From: an uncultured Clostridia bacterium
Lineage (GTDB): Bacteria > Bacillota > Clostridia > Lachnospirales > CAG-274
Reading direction: 5' to 3'
Length of the DNA: 8,191 nucleotides
NCBI GenBank assembly: GCA_947589405.1
Contig: CANQBT010000097.1
Span: 1-8,191 of the forward strand
Shown: positions 1-6,075 of the stretch, in pieces
How the letters are laid out: each line of letters opens with the position of its first letter
Position numbering within the stretch: the stretch's first letter is position 1
Notes under the pieces: model-generated
Databases searched by the model: none
Told to the model about the DNA's origin: nothing
Seen by the model: the letters and a program-made list of their open reading frames with translations, nothing else
Program-made: the position numbers and the translations under genes

Positions 1-226
1 CCTTTGCTTCTATTTCCGCACCAAGCTTTTGAGCTGCTTCAAGCTCTGCCTGAGCCTTAGCTGCTTCATCAGCCTTTTGCTTCTCAAGCTTTTTGATATT
101 TGCGGGAGTGGCTTCAACCGCAAAATTCTTTGGTATAAGAAAATTTTTCGCATAGCCGTCGCTTGCATTTATTGTCTGATCCTTTTTGCCTACTCCCTTT
201 ATATCTGTCAATAATATTACTTTCAT
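1..226 (-). CDS. rplI: Ribosomal protein L9, N-terminal part (3' end beyond left edge)
   Basis: Large-subunit ribosomal protein L9, which binds 23S rRNA and helps maintain reading frame. The first 75 codons are visible. They begin MKVILLTDIKGVGKKDQ and contain the family signature DGYAKNFLIPKNFAVEAT at about residues 23-40. An Ala/Glu/Lys-rich stretch follows from about residue 48, matching the long helix that joins the two L9 lobes. The C-terminal lobe lies outside the window (usual length about 148 residues). The ATG is immediately preceded by the TAA stop of gdpP with no gap, and a GAGGAG ribosome binding site (236-241, spacing 9) lies inside the last gdpP codons, so translation is probably coupled. 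The gdpP-rplI order is the known Bacillus/Firmicutes arrangement; a replicative helicase gene often comes next but cannot be seen here. Confidence 0.96.
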   Translation of the reverse strand, partial: MKVILLTDIKGVGKKDQTINASDGYAKNFLIPKNFAVEATPANIKKLEKQKADEAAKAQAELEAAQKLGAEIEAK

Positions 227-1948
227 TTAATTATTCTCCTCAATATACATTTCTATGTTTTCCTTTAAAATGCCAATGGCTTCGCTTACCGTAACGTTTT
301 TAAGCTGGGCTGCGGCTCCTGCCTGATGACCTCCTCCGCCCATCTTTTCCATAAGCTTCTGTACGTTTATCTTTCCTAAGCTTCTTGCGCTTATATGAAC
401 TGCTCCTTCGCTTTCGCAAAGTACAAAACTTGCTTCTATGCCTTCAAGATTCAGAAGCTCATCAGCTGTCTGCGCAATAAGCAATACAGGATTGTCTACC
501 TCTTGGTGAAGTACTGAAAGCGCCATATTGCCATACATTATTTCTGCACCCCTGACCGTGTCCGAACGTGCAAGATATTCGCCTATGGAGTTTTTGAAAA
601 GTCGTCTGACCGACATGGTATCGGCGCCGTTCTTCTTAAGATATGCCGCTGCTTCAAAGGTCTTTATGCCTGTTTTAAAGGCAAAATTTTTTGTATCTAC
701 TGTAATGCCTGCCAAAAGTCCTTCTATCTCTGTTCTTGTTAATCTTATGCCCTTTATATACATAAGCATTTCCGTGACCATCTCAGATGTAGAGGAAGCA
801 TATGACTCATGATAGGTAAGAGCACAGCCTTCTATTGCATCTGCACATTTTCTGTGGTGGTCGAACAGAACAAGCTTTTTTGTCCTGTCAATAAGCTCAG
901 GACATTCTGTAAGCTCAGCTCTGTGTGTATCCACTACAATTACAAGAGTCCTGCGTCTTAATATGCTCTGAGCAGTTTCGCTGTCTATGAATACATCTTC
1001 ATACCTTCCGTCCTGACAAAGTCTGTCATACAGATTTTTAATTGAGCTTGTGACCTTATTAAGCACGATATGGCATTTTTTGTCATAGAATCTGGATATG
1101 GCAAATATGCCGGCAGCAGAGCCAAGCGAATCCAAGTCGGGATTTTTATGTCCCATAACTATTACGTCTGACGCTGAAAGAATAAGCTCAACAAGGCCCG
1201 ATGCTTTTACTCTTGCCCTTACTTTGGAATTACGGCTCACTTCGTTGCCGTCGCCGCCTAAGAAGGTATATCTTTCCTCATCTTCCTTAATAACTATCTG
1301 GTTGCCGCCTCTGCTCAGCGCCAGATCAAGAGCGCCTCTTGCAAAATCCATATCCTCGTTTACAGTTTTGCCGTTCATTCCTATACCTATGCTGAGGGTT
1401 GCAGGAGTTTTGTTACCCATTTCGATCTTTCCGATCTGTTCGGATATGGAAAACTTGTTTTCCTTAAGCACAGGGAACATATCTTTATTCATCACAAAAA
1501 GAAATTTGTCCTTCTCGAACTTTCTGAGAAGCCCTCCGTAATTATTGAAATAATCGTTTATCTTTCTTTCTATAATTGCCATAAAGTGAGGAAGGCGCAC
1601 TTCGTCCATATCCTCCTGTATCTCAATATAATTATCGAGAACAAGTATGCCTACAAGTATATTGCTGGCTATCTGACCTGCATTGTTTATATATGGATTT
1701 TCAATAAAGAAAACGTTGTAGCCCGTGCTGCTTTTTGAAGTATATAGCTCATAATATTTATCCCCTATAAGAGCCCTTTGACGAGCATTGTCAATGCTGT
1801 ATTCAGGCATAAGGTCCTTTATAGAGGTATATTTGCCAATATCCTTTACCCAAGCTTTATACAGGCTGTTGCTGCCTACGATATTCAGTTCAAAATCCAG
1901 CATAACAAACGGAAAAGGTATTGTAATTGCGTCATTATTTTCTTTCAT
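227..1948 (-). CDS. gdpP: c-di-AMP phosphodiesterase GdpP (DHH/DHHA1), lacking the membrane region
   Basis: Hydrolyses cyclic di-AMP to pApA, and so tunes potassium, osmotic and cell-wall homeostasis. In the 573-residue product I see a PAS-like domain at about 8-75, a degenerate GGDEF domain at about 95-225 (loop SRGGNQIVIK), a DHH phosphoesterase domain from about 250 and a C-terminal DHHA1 domain. The metal-binding motifs look intact: GHKNPDLDSLG (D271, D273), VDTHR, DHHRK (D363-H365), VDTKNF and MGGGGHQAGA (536-544). B. subtilis GdpP is about 659 residues with two N-terminal transmembrane helices; here the protein starts at the PAS domain, roughly 80 residues later, so it is predicted to be cytosolic. 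The start is the ATG at 1946-1948: AGAGGA sits 7 bases upstream, whereas the alternative TTG at 1952-1954 is too close to it. An in-frame TGA at 1961-1963 rules out an extension. It has its own promoter in the tail of pheA and is followed directly by rplI. Confidence 0.95.
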   Translation of the reverse strand: MKENNDAITIPFPFVMLDFELNIVGSNSLYKAWVKDIGKYTSIKDLMPEYSIDNARQRALIGDKYYELYTSKSSTGYNVFFIENPYINNAGQIASNILVGILVLDNYIEIQEDMDEVRLPHFMAIIERKINDYFNNYGGLLRKFEKDKFLFVMNKDMFPVLKENKFSISEQIGKIEMGNKTPATLSIGIGMNGKTVNEDMDFARGALDLALSRGGNQIVIKEDEERYTFLGGDGNEVSRNSKVRARVKASGLVELILSASDVIVMGHKNPDLDSLGSAAGIFAISRFYDKKCHIVLNKVTSSIKNLYDRLCQDGRYEDVFIDSETAQSILRRRTLVIVVDTHRAELTECPELIDRTKKLVLFDHHRKCADAIEGCALTYHESYASSTSEMVTEMLMYIKGIRLTRTEIEGLLAGITVDTKNFAFKTGIKTFEAAAYLKKNGADTMSVRRLFKNSIGEYLARSDTVRGAEIMYGNMALSVLHQEVDNPVLLIAQTADELLNLEGIEASFVLCESEGAVHISARSLGKINVQKLMEKMGGGGHQAGAAAQLKNVTVSEAIGILKENIEMYIEENN

Positions 1949-1955
1949 TTTCAAT

Positions 1956-1961
1956 TCCTCT
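1956..1961 (-). promoter_or_regulatory. Ribosome binding site that decides the gdpP start
   Basis: AGAGGA on the minus strand, 7 bases before the ATG at 1946-1948. The in-frame TTG at 1952-1954 would be only 1 base from it, so the ATG is preferred and the protein begins MKENND. Confidence 0.7.
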
Positions 1962-1987
1962 CATGCTCCCCATAATTTATAAATATA

Positions 1988-2016
1988 AGTATACCACAAT
2001 AGATCTATTTTTGCAA
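1988..2016 (-). promoter_or_regulatory. Sigma-A-type promoter for gdpP-rplI
   Basis: On the minus strand, a -35 box TTGCAA (2011-2016, 4 of 6 consensus) is separated by exactly 17 bases from a -10 box TATACT (1988-1993, 5 of 6). TGG directly precedes the -10 box, giving an extended -10. The -35 box is made of the last sense codons of pheA, so the promoter straddles that gene's stop. The predicted transcript starts near 1981 and has a leader of only about 33 bases before the gdpP ATG. No terminator separates pheA from gdpP, so read-through from pheA is also likely. This is a prediction from sequence only. Confidence 0.6.
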
Positions 2017-2835
2017 TCTGTTATCCCTCACATCATAGCAGCCAAGATTTTTGCAGAAGGAGCTTTTCCTCTCTATAAGTTTAATAGCGTCTTCTATATC
2101 CTTAGAATTATTGTTTACGTCCAGATCTATAAGGAAAACATATTCCATCGGTCTGTTTCTCATGGGTCTTGAAGCTATTTTAGACATATTTATATCGAAT
2201 ATTGAAAAAATATCCAGTATTTTGTAAAGAGCGCCGGGCTCATCGTTTGTAGAAAAACAGATGGTCACCTTTTCTTTTACATAGTCCATGTTTTTGCTTT
2301 TGGATACTCTTACGAACTGGGTAAAATTATTATCTGTATTCTGTATGCCTTCCGCCAGAACATTAAGACCGTAAAGCTCTGCTGCCGCTGCCGCTCCTAT
2401 CCCTGCTATCTTTTCGTCTGACTCCGATACCTTCCTTACTGCTTCCGCCGTAGAGCTTTCCGTTATAATATCGGCCTGAGGGAGATATTTTTCAATAAAA
2501 TCCCTGCATTGTGGAATGGCATGGGGGTGTGACAAAACGTGGGTTATTTCATTGAGGGCAGTATCATTTTTAGCTATTAGACATTGCCTTATAGGAAGAA
2601 TAAGAAGCTCCTGTATGTACAGCTCCACATCAAAAATAAGGCAGTCAGCGGTACCGTTTACAACGCCCTCTATTGAATTTTCCACAGGAACAACTGCCTC
2701 ATCGGCTTCACCCTTTTCAACTGCAATAAGAGCCTCGTAAAAGCTGTGATATGGAATAAAATTACTTCCTTTTCCAAGAATTTTAGCAGCCATTTCGGTA
2801 AACGTACCTCTTGGTCCCAGATATGCAACATTCAT
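2005..2835 (-). CDS. pheA: Prephenate dehydratase (PDT plus ACT domain)
   Basis: Converts prephenate to phenylpyruvate, the committed step to phenylalanine, in the cytoplasm. The product has 276 residues, the usual size of a monofunctional dehydratase, with no fused chorismate mutase. The PDT domain spans about 1-180: YLGPRGTFTEMAA at the N-terminus, VVPVENSIEGVVNGTADCLI, HPHAIPQCRDF, and GAAAAAELYGLNVLAEGIQ. The C-terminal ACT domain (about 190-270) has EPGALYKILDIFSIFDINMSK and IASRPMRNRPMEYVFLIDLD; the SRP motif is the part that binds phenylalanine in relatives, so feedback inhibition is likely. The frame could open at 2886, but the ATG at 2833-2835 has GGGAG 8 bases upstream and starts exactly at the conserved N-terminus. 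One oddity is that the catalytic TRF motif reads T172-Q173-F174. The gene is divergent from the metH operon. Confidence 0.94.
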   Translation of the reverse strand: MNVAYLGPRGTFTEMAAKILGKGSNFIPYHSFYEALIAVEKGEADEAVVPVENSIEGVVNGTADCLIFDVELYIQELLILPIRQCLIAKNDTALNEITHVLSHPHAIPQCRDFIEKYLPQADIITESSTAEAVRKVSESDEKIAGIGAAAAAELYGLNVLAEGIQNTDNNFTQFVRVSKSKNMDYVKEKVTICFSTNDEPGALYKILDIFSIFDINMSKIASRPMRNRPMEYVFLIDLDVNNNSKDIEDAIKLIERKSSFCKNLGCYDVRDNRLQK

Positions 2836-2843
2836 AATACTAT

Positions 2844-2848
2844 CTCCC
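2844..2848 (-). promoter_or_regulatory. Ribosome binding site that decides the pheA start
   Basis: GGGAG on the minus strand, 8 bases before the ATG at 2833-2835. It supports this start over the in-frame upstream ATG codons at about 2850 and 2886, which would add residues unlike any conserved dehydratase N-terminus. Confidence 0.65.
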
Positions 2849-2868
2849 ATTTTTAAATATTTATAGTC

Positions 2869-2897
2869 ATTATACAGCAAAACCATAAAAAAGTACA
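2869..2897 (-). promoter_or_regulatory. Likely pheA promoter
   Basis: A perfect -10 box TATAAT lies on the minus strand at 2869-2874. The -35 position at 17-base spacing (2892-2897, TGTACT) matches the consensus at only 3 of 6 bases, so it is weak. The predicted start near 2862 leaves a leader of about 27 bases, too short for a T-box or attenuator; I see no sign of either. Confidence 0.45.
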
Positions 2898-2906
2898 GTA
2901 AAAAAT

Positions 2907-2920
2907 GTAAATTTATTTAC
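2907..2920. promoter_or_regulatory. Short palindrome between divergent promoters, possible operator
   Basis: Six-base arms GTAAAT and ATTTAC flank a two-base TT centre. The right arm overlaps the predicted -35 box of the plus-strand operon. The position suits a repressor site, but the region is very AT-rich and an arm of this length could arise by chance, so this is only a candidate. Confidence 0.25.
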
Positions 2921-2944
2921 CTCTTAATTTAAATATGCTATAAT
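2916..2944 (+). promoter_or_regulatory. Promoter of the metH activation protein-metH operon
   Basis: A -35 box TTTACC (2916-2921, 4 of 6 consensus), 17-base spacing, and a perfect -10 box TATAAT (2939-2944) preceded by TGC (extended -10). Transcription should start near 2951, giving a leader of only about 14 bases before the ATG at 2965. That leaves no room for a SAM or cobalamin riboswitch, which is notable for a methionine gene in a Firmicute. Confidence 0.65.
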
Positions 2945-2964
2945 TAACAGCGAGGTGCTTTTAA

Positions 2965-3639
2965 ATGACTAAAATAGAAAATATAAACAGGGCAGAAGCC
3001 CTTAGATACATGGGATATAAAAAAGGTATGGAAATAAGCGGAATGGGCCCGCTTATCGATAAATGTGAAGAAGAGCTTATCAATACGATAATTCCACGTT
3101 ACTGCTTTAGGATATTTGAGATAGAGCCGTATCATAGATTTGTCAGGCTTATAAATTGCAGCCTTGAGCTTAAGGGAAAGGATATATCAGCGCACTTAAA
3201 GGACTGCGGTAAGGCGATCGTTCTGGCAGCCACTCTTTCCTCCCATACGGATAAGCTTATCAACAAATATAAAATAAGTGATATGACATCAGCTTTTATA
3301 TTGGATTGCTTGGCAAGCGCCGCCATAGAGCAGATATGTGACATAGCTGAGAAAGAAATACTGGCATCAGTAGGAACTGACAATGCAACATGGCGATTCT
3401 CACCGGGATACGGAGATCTTCCTATAGAGCAGCAAAGGGATATTATAAATTGTCTTAATGCGGAAAAGCTTATAGGCCTTACCGTTACAGACAGTAATAT
3501 ACTGATACCGAGAAAGTCTGTTACTGCGGTCATAGGTGTATCGGAAAAGGAAATACCCAAAGGGAAAAAAGGCTGCTCCATATGCAGTATGTCAGATACG
3601 TGTCAATACAGAAAAAGAGGTGAACATTGTGGAGCTTGA
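2965..3639 (+). CDS. Stand-alone methionine synthase reactivation protein
   Basis: Resembles the C-terminal AdoMet-binding activation domain of cobalamin-dependent methionine synthase, encoded here as a separate 224-residue protein. In E. coli MetH this domain donates a methyl group from AdoMet to cob(II)alamin after reductive activation. The clearest motif is R144-F-S-P-G-Y149-G-D-L-P, matching the RxxPGY segment whose Arg and Tyr contact AdoMet in E. coli. LTVTDSNILIPRKSVTAVIG (172-191) matches the conserved segment near the domain's end. The tail carries four cysteines (C204, C207, C213, C222) that could bind a metal or an iron-sulfur cluster. The ATG has GAGGTG at 2952-2957. The 3' end overlaps metH by 11 bases, so the two are translated as a pair. 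The downstream MetH lacks this domain, which supports action in trans; a similar split is known in Thermotoga maritima. Confidence 0.88.
   Translation: MTKIENINRAEALRYMGYKKGMEISGMGPLIDKCEEELINTIIPRYCFRIFEIEPYHRFVRLINCSLELKGKDISAHLKDCGKAIVLAATLSSHTDKLINKYKISDMTSAFILDCLASAAIEQICDIAEKEILASVGTDNATWRFSPGYGDLPIEQQRDIINCLNAEKLIGLTVTDSNILIPRKSVTAVIGVSEKEIPKGKKGCSICSMSDTCQYRKRGEHCGA
3616..3620 (+). promoter_or_regulatory. Ribosome binding site that decides the metH start
   Basis: AGAGG followed by TG, 8 bases before the GTG at 3629-3631. It lies inside the end of the upstream gene. It favours the GTG over the in-frame ATG at 3536, whose extra 31 residues resemble no MetH N-terminus. Confidence 0.75.
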
Positions 3640-5983
3640 TACTTTATTGAAAAAAAATTATATAATACTTGACGGTGCAATGGGAACAATGCTTCAATCT
3701 CAGGGGCTTGAGGCCGGTGACATTCCCGAGCTGCTGAGTATTACAGAGCCTGAAAAAATAATAAATATACACAAAAGCTATATTGAAGCAGGCAGCAATA
3801 TAATATACGCCAATACCTTCGGCGCCAACAGATATAAGCTGGAAGCATGTAAATATAGTGTATCGGAAATAGTAAAAGCAGCCGTGAGCAATGCAAAAAA
3901 AGCCTGTGAGGGAACAGATACCCTTACGGCTCTTGACATAGGACCTATAGGTCAGCTTCTGGAGCCTACGGGAAATCTTAAATTTGAAGAAGCCTACGAT
4001 ATATTCAAGGAAATTATCGTTTCAGGCAAAGATGCCGATATTATTGTTTTTGAAACAATGACCGACCTCTATGAGGTAAAGGCAGGACTGCTGGCAGCAA
4101 AGGAAAATTCTGACAAGCCAATAATAGTTACAATGACATTTGAGGAAAACATGAGAACGTTTACAGGCTGTTCTCTGTCCTCTATGGCTATTACGCTGGA
4201 GGGCTTAGGCGCCGACGCCATAGGCGTAAACTGTTCTCTGGGTCCAAGAGAGCTTTATCCCATTATAGAGGAAATGAGCAGGTGGACAAATCTTCCTATA
4301 GTAATAAAACCCAATGCCGGACTTCCCGATCCCATTACAAACAAATACAGCATAACCCCTGTCGAATTTGCTCAATGCATAGGCAAGCTGAACAAATTCG
4401 GTATAAAGTATGTAGGCGGCTGCTGCGGTACGGACCCTGATTTCATAAGAGAAACGGTAAAGGTATTGGACACTCTTAAGCCTGTTGTAAATAAAAAAGA
4501 AATACCCTCAGCTATATGCTCTTCGGTAAAAACCGTTACCGTAGATATGCCAAGAATAATAGGAGAAAGAATAAATCCCACAGGCAAAAAGCTTTTCAAG
4601 GAAGCCCTTAAAAACAAGGATATAGATTATATACTGGGACAGGCTATAGAGCAAGTACAAGGCGGCGCAGAAATACTTGATGTAAATGTAGGTCTGCCCG
4701 ATATAGATGAAAAAGAAATGATGGTAACAGCCATAAAGGCTATACAGTCAGTCACAGACGTACCTCTTCAGATAGATTCTACTATCCCTGAGGTACTGGA
4801 AGCAGCCCTCAGAGTGTATAACGGCAAGCCTATTGTGAATTCTGTAAACGGTGAGGAAGAAAGTCTTGCCAATGTACTCCCTCTTGTTAAAAAATACGGC
4901 GCTGCCGTTGTGGGACTTACTCTTGACAGCAACGGAATACCTCCTAAGGCTGAAAAGAGAATAGAAATAGCCGAAAAAATAATGAAAAGAGCCTTAGCGG
5001 AGGGCATACCCAAAAGGGATATTTATATAGACTGTCTTACCCTTACCGCATCGGCAGAGCAAGCGGCAGTTATAGAAACACTTAAGGCTGTTGAAGAAGT
5101 AAAAAACGGACTGGGGCTTCATACTGTGCTTGGCGTTTCAAATATATCCTTTGGTCTGCCAAACAGAACGCTTATAAACTCCTGTTTCCTTACAATGGCG
5201 CTTACAAAGGGGCTTGATCTGCCTATTATCAATCCGAATACAGAGGCTATGACAGGAGCAGTAAGGGCGTACAGGCTTCTGGCAAATCACGATGTAAATT
5301 CAGCCGAGTTTATCGATACCTATGGCAGCATAAGCTCTGAACCGATCCAAAAAGCATCTGCCGAGCATACCCTTGAATATGCCATAGAAAAAGGACTTAA
5401 AAGCGAAGCAAAAGCAATAACTTCAAAGCTTCTTGAAACAATGGAGCCTATGGAGGTCATAAATGAGATAGTAATACCGTCTCTTGACAAGGCAGGAAAC
5501 GAATTTGAAAAAGGCAGGATATTTCTCCCTCAGCTTATTCTTTCTGCCGGCGTGGCTCAGGAAGCCTTTGATGAAATAAAGAAGAAAATCGCCAAAACCG
5601 ATGAAAAAACAATAAGCAAAGGAAAAATCGTTATTGCCACAGTAAAGGGAGATATTCACGACATTGGCAAGAATATTGTAAAGGTCCTTCTTGAAAACTA
5701 CGGTTATACCGTTATAGATCTGGGCAAAGATGTGGAATATGAAAGGGTAGTAAATGCAGTAAGAGAAAATAACTGCCGACTTGTGGGATTAAGCGCCCTT
5801 ATGACTACGACACTTGGCGCTATGGCAGATACCATAAAGCTTATAAGAGAAAACGGACTTGACTGTAAAATAATGGTGGGTGGAGCCGTGCTCACTCCCG
5901 ATTATGCCAAAAGAATAGGCGCAGATTATTACAGCAAGGATGCAAAACAGTCTGTGGATATAGCCAAAAAGGTTCTGGGATAA
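3629..5983 (+). CDS. metH: Cobalamin-dependent methionine synthase, without activation domain
   Basis: Transfers the methyl group of 5-methyltetrahydrofolate through cobalamin to homocysteine, making methionine in the cytoplasm. The product is 784 residues starting at GTG; full E. coli MetH is about 1227. Domains in order: homocysteine-binding barrel (about 1-290) with the zinc ligands C202 in GVNCSLGP and C265-C266 in GGCCGTDP; pterin-binding barrel (about 308-565) beginning RIIGERINPTGKK; helical cobalamin cap (about 590-655, with EKGRIFLPQLILSA); and the B12-binding Rossmann domain (about 660-784) with D675-I-H677-D-I-G, whose histidine coordinates cobalt from below. There is no C-terminal AdoMet domain; the gene just upstream supplies it. 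The start overlaps that gene by 11 bases. All key residues I checked are present, so the enzyme should be active. Confidence 0.97.
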   Translation: MELDTLLKKNYIILDGAMGTMLQSQGLEAGDIPELLSITEPEKIINIHKSYIEAGSNIIYANTFGANRYKLEACKYSVSEIVKAAVSNAKKACEGTDTLTALDIGPIGQLLEPTGNLKFEEAYDIFKEIIVSGKDADIIVFETMTDLYEVKAGLLAAKENSDKPIIVTMTFEENMRTFTGCSLSSMAITLEGLGADAIGVNCSLGPRELYPIIEEMSRWTNLPIVIKPNAGLPDPITNKYSITPVEFAQCIGKLNKFGIKYVGGCCGTDPDFIRETVKVLDTLKPVVNKKEIPSAICSSVKTVTVDMPRIIGERINPTGKKLFKEALKNKDIDYILGQAIEQVQGGAEILDVNVGLPDIDEKEMMVTAIKAIQSVTDVPLQIDSTIPEVLEAALRVYNGKPIVNSVNGEEESLANVLPLVKKYGAAVVGLTLDSNGIPPKAEKRIEIAEKIMKRALAEGIPKRDIYIDCLTLTASAEQAAVIETLKAVEEVKNGLGLHTVLGVSNISFGLPNRTLINSCFLTMALTKGLDLPIINPNTEAMTGAVRAYRLLANHDVNSAEFIDTYGSISSEPIQKASAEHTLEYAIEKGLKSEAKAITSKLLETMEPMEVINEIVIPSLDKAGNEFEKGRIFLPQLILSAGVAQEAFDEIKKKIAKTDEKTISKGKIVIATVKGDIHDIGKNIVKVLLENYGYTVIDLGKDVEYERVVNAVRENNCRLVGLSALMTTTLGAMADTIKLIRENGLDCKIMVGGAVLTPDYAKRIGADYYSKDAKQSVDIAKKVLG

Positions 5984-5987
5984 GACT

Positions 5988-6075
5988 AAAAAAAGCAGTA
6001 TTCCGATGATATTATATATAAGGCTCATAAAACAGCCCATATATAATATCATTAAATTCGGTTTACTGCTTTTTT
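5988..6075. terminator. Long imperfect hairpin, probably a bidirectional terminator
   Basis: Lies between convergent metH and the argB-like gene. Outer stem GCAGTA/TACTGC (5995-6000 with 6064-6069), a TT/TT mismatch, CCGA/TCGG (6003-6006 with 6058-6061), a six-base bulge on the right side (6052-6057), a perfect 13-bp AT-rich stem (6007-6019 with 6039-6051), a small internal loop, then GGCT/AGCC around the 8-base loop 6026-6033. A run of seven A lies on the left (5988-5994) and six T on the right (6070-6075), so each strand ends in a U-tract after the outer stem. The right T-run overlaps the argB-like stop codon. It is much longer than an ordinary terminator, so a small transposon-derived palindrome is an alternative. 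Confidence 0.7.

Noticed and set aside
29..214. Plus-strand open frame opposite rplI
   Set aside because: It lies wholly antisense to the recognisable L9 N-terminus and has no ribosome binding site or family resemblance.
528..1541. Plus-strand open frames of 94 and 147 codons opposite gdpP
   Set aside because: They are antisense to strongly conserved GdpP domains, have low-complexity Ser/Leu composition typical of shadows, and lack ribosome binding sites.
1954..2004. A frameshift hiding the GdpP transmembrane region
   Set aside because: Only about 50 bases separate the gdpP start from pheA, far too few for two helices in any frame, and they contain a promoter, a ribosome binding site and an in-frame stop.
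2945..2964. SAM or cobalamin riboswitch upstream of the methionine synthase operon
   Set aside because: The perfect -10 box sits about 20 bases before the start codon, and the bases between show no aptamer-like stems.
3132..3581. Minus-strand frame of 149 codons opposite the MetH reactivation gene
   Set aside because: It is antisense to a gene with clear family motifs, a promoter and a ribosome binding site. Nothing in its translation is recognisable.
3536..3628. N-terminal extension of MetH from the ATG at 3536
   Set aside because: The extra 31 residues come from the out-of-frame overlap with the upstream gene, look unlike any MetH, and the GTG at 3629 has a well-placed ribosome binding site.
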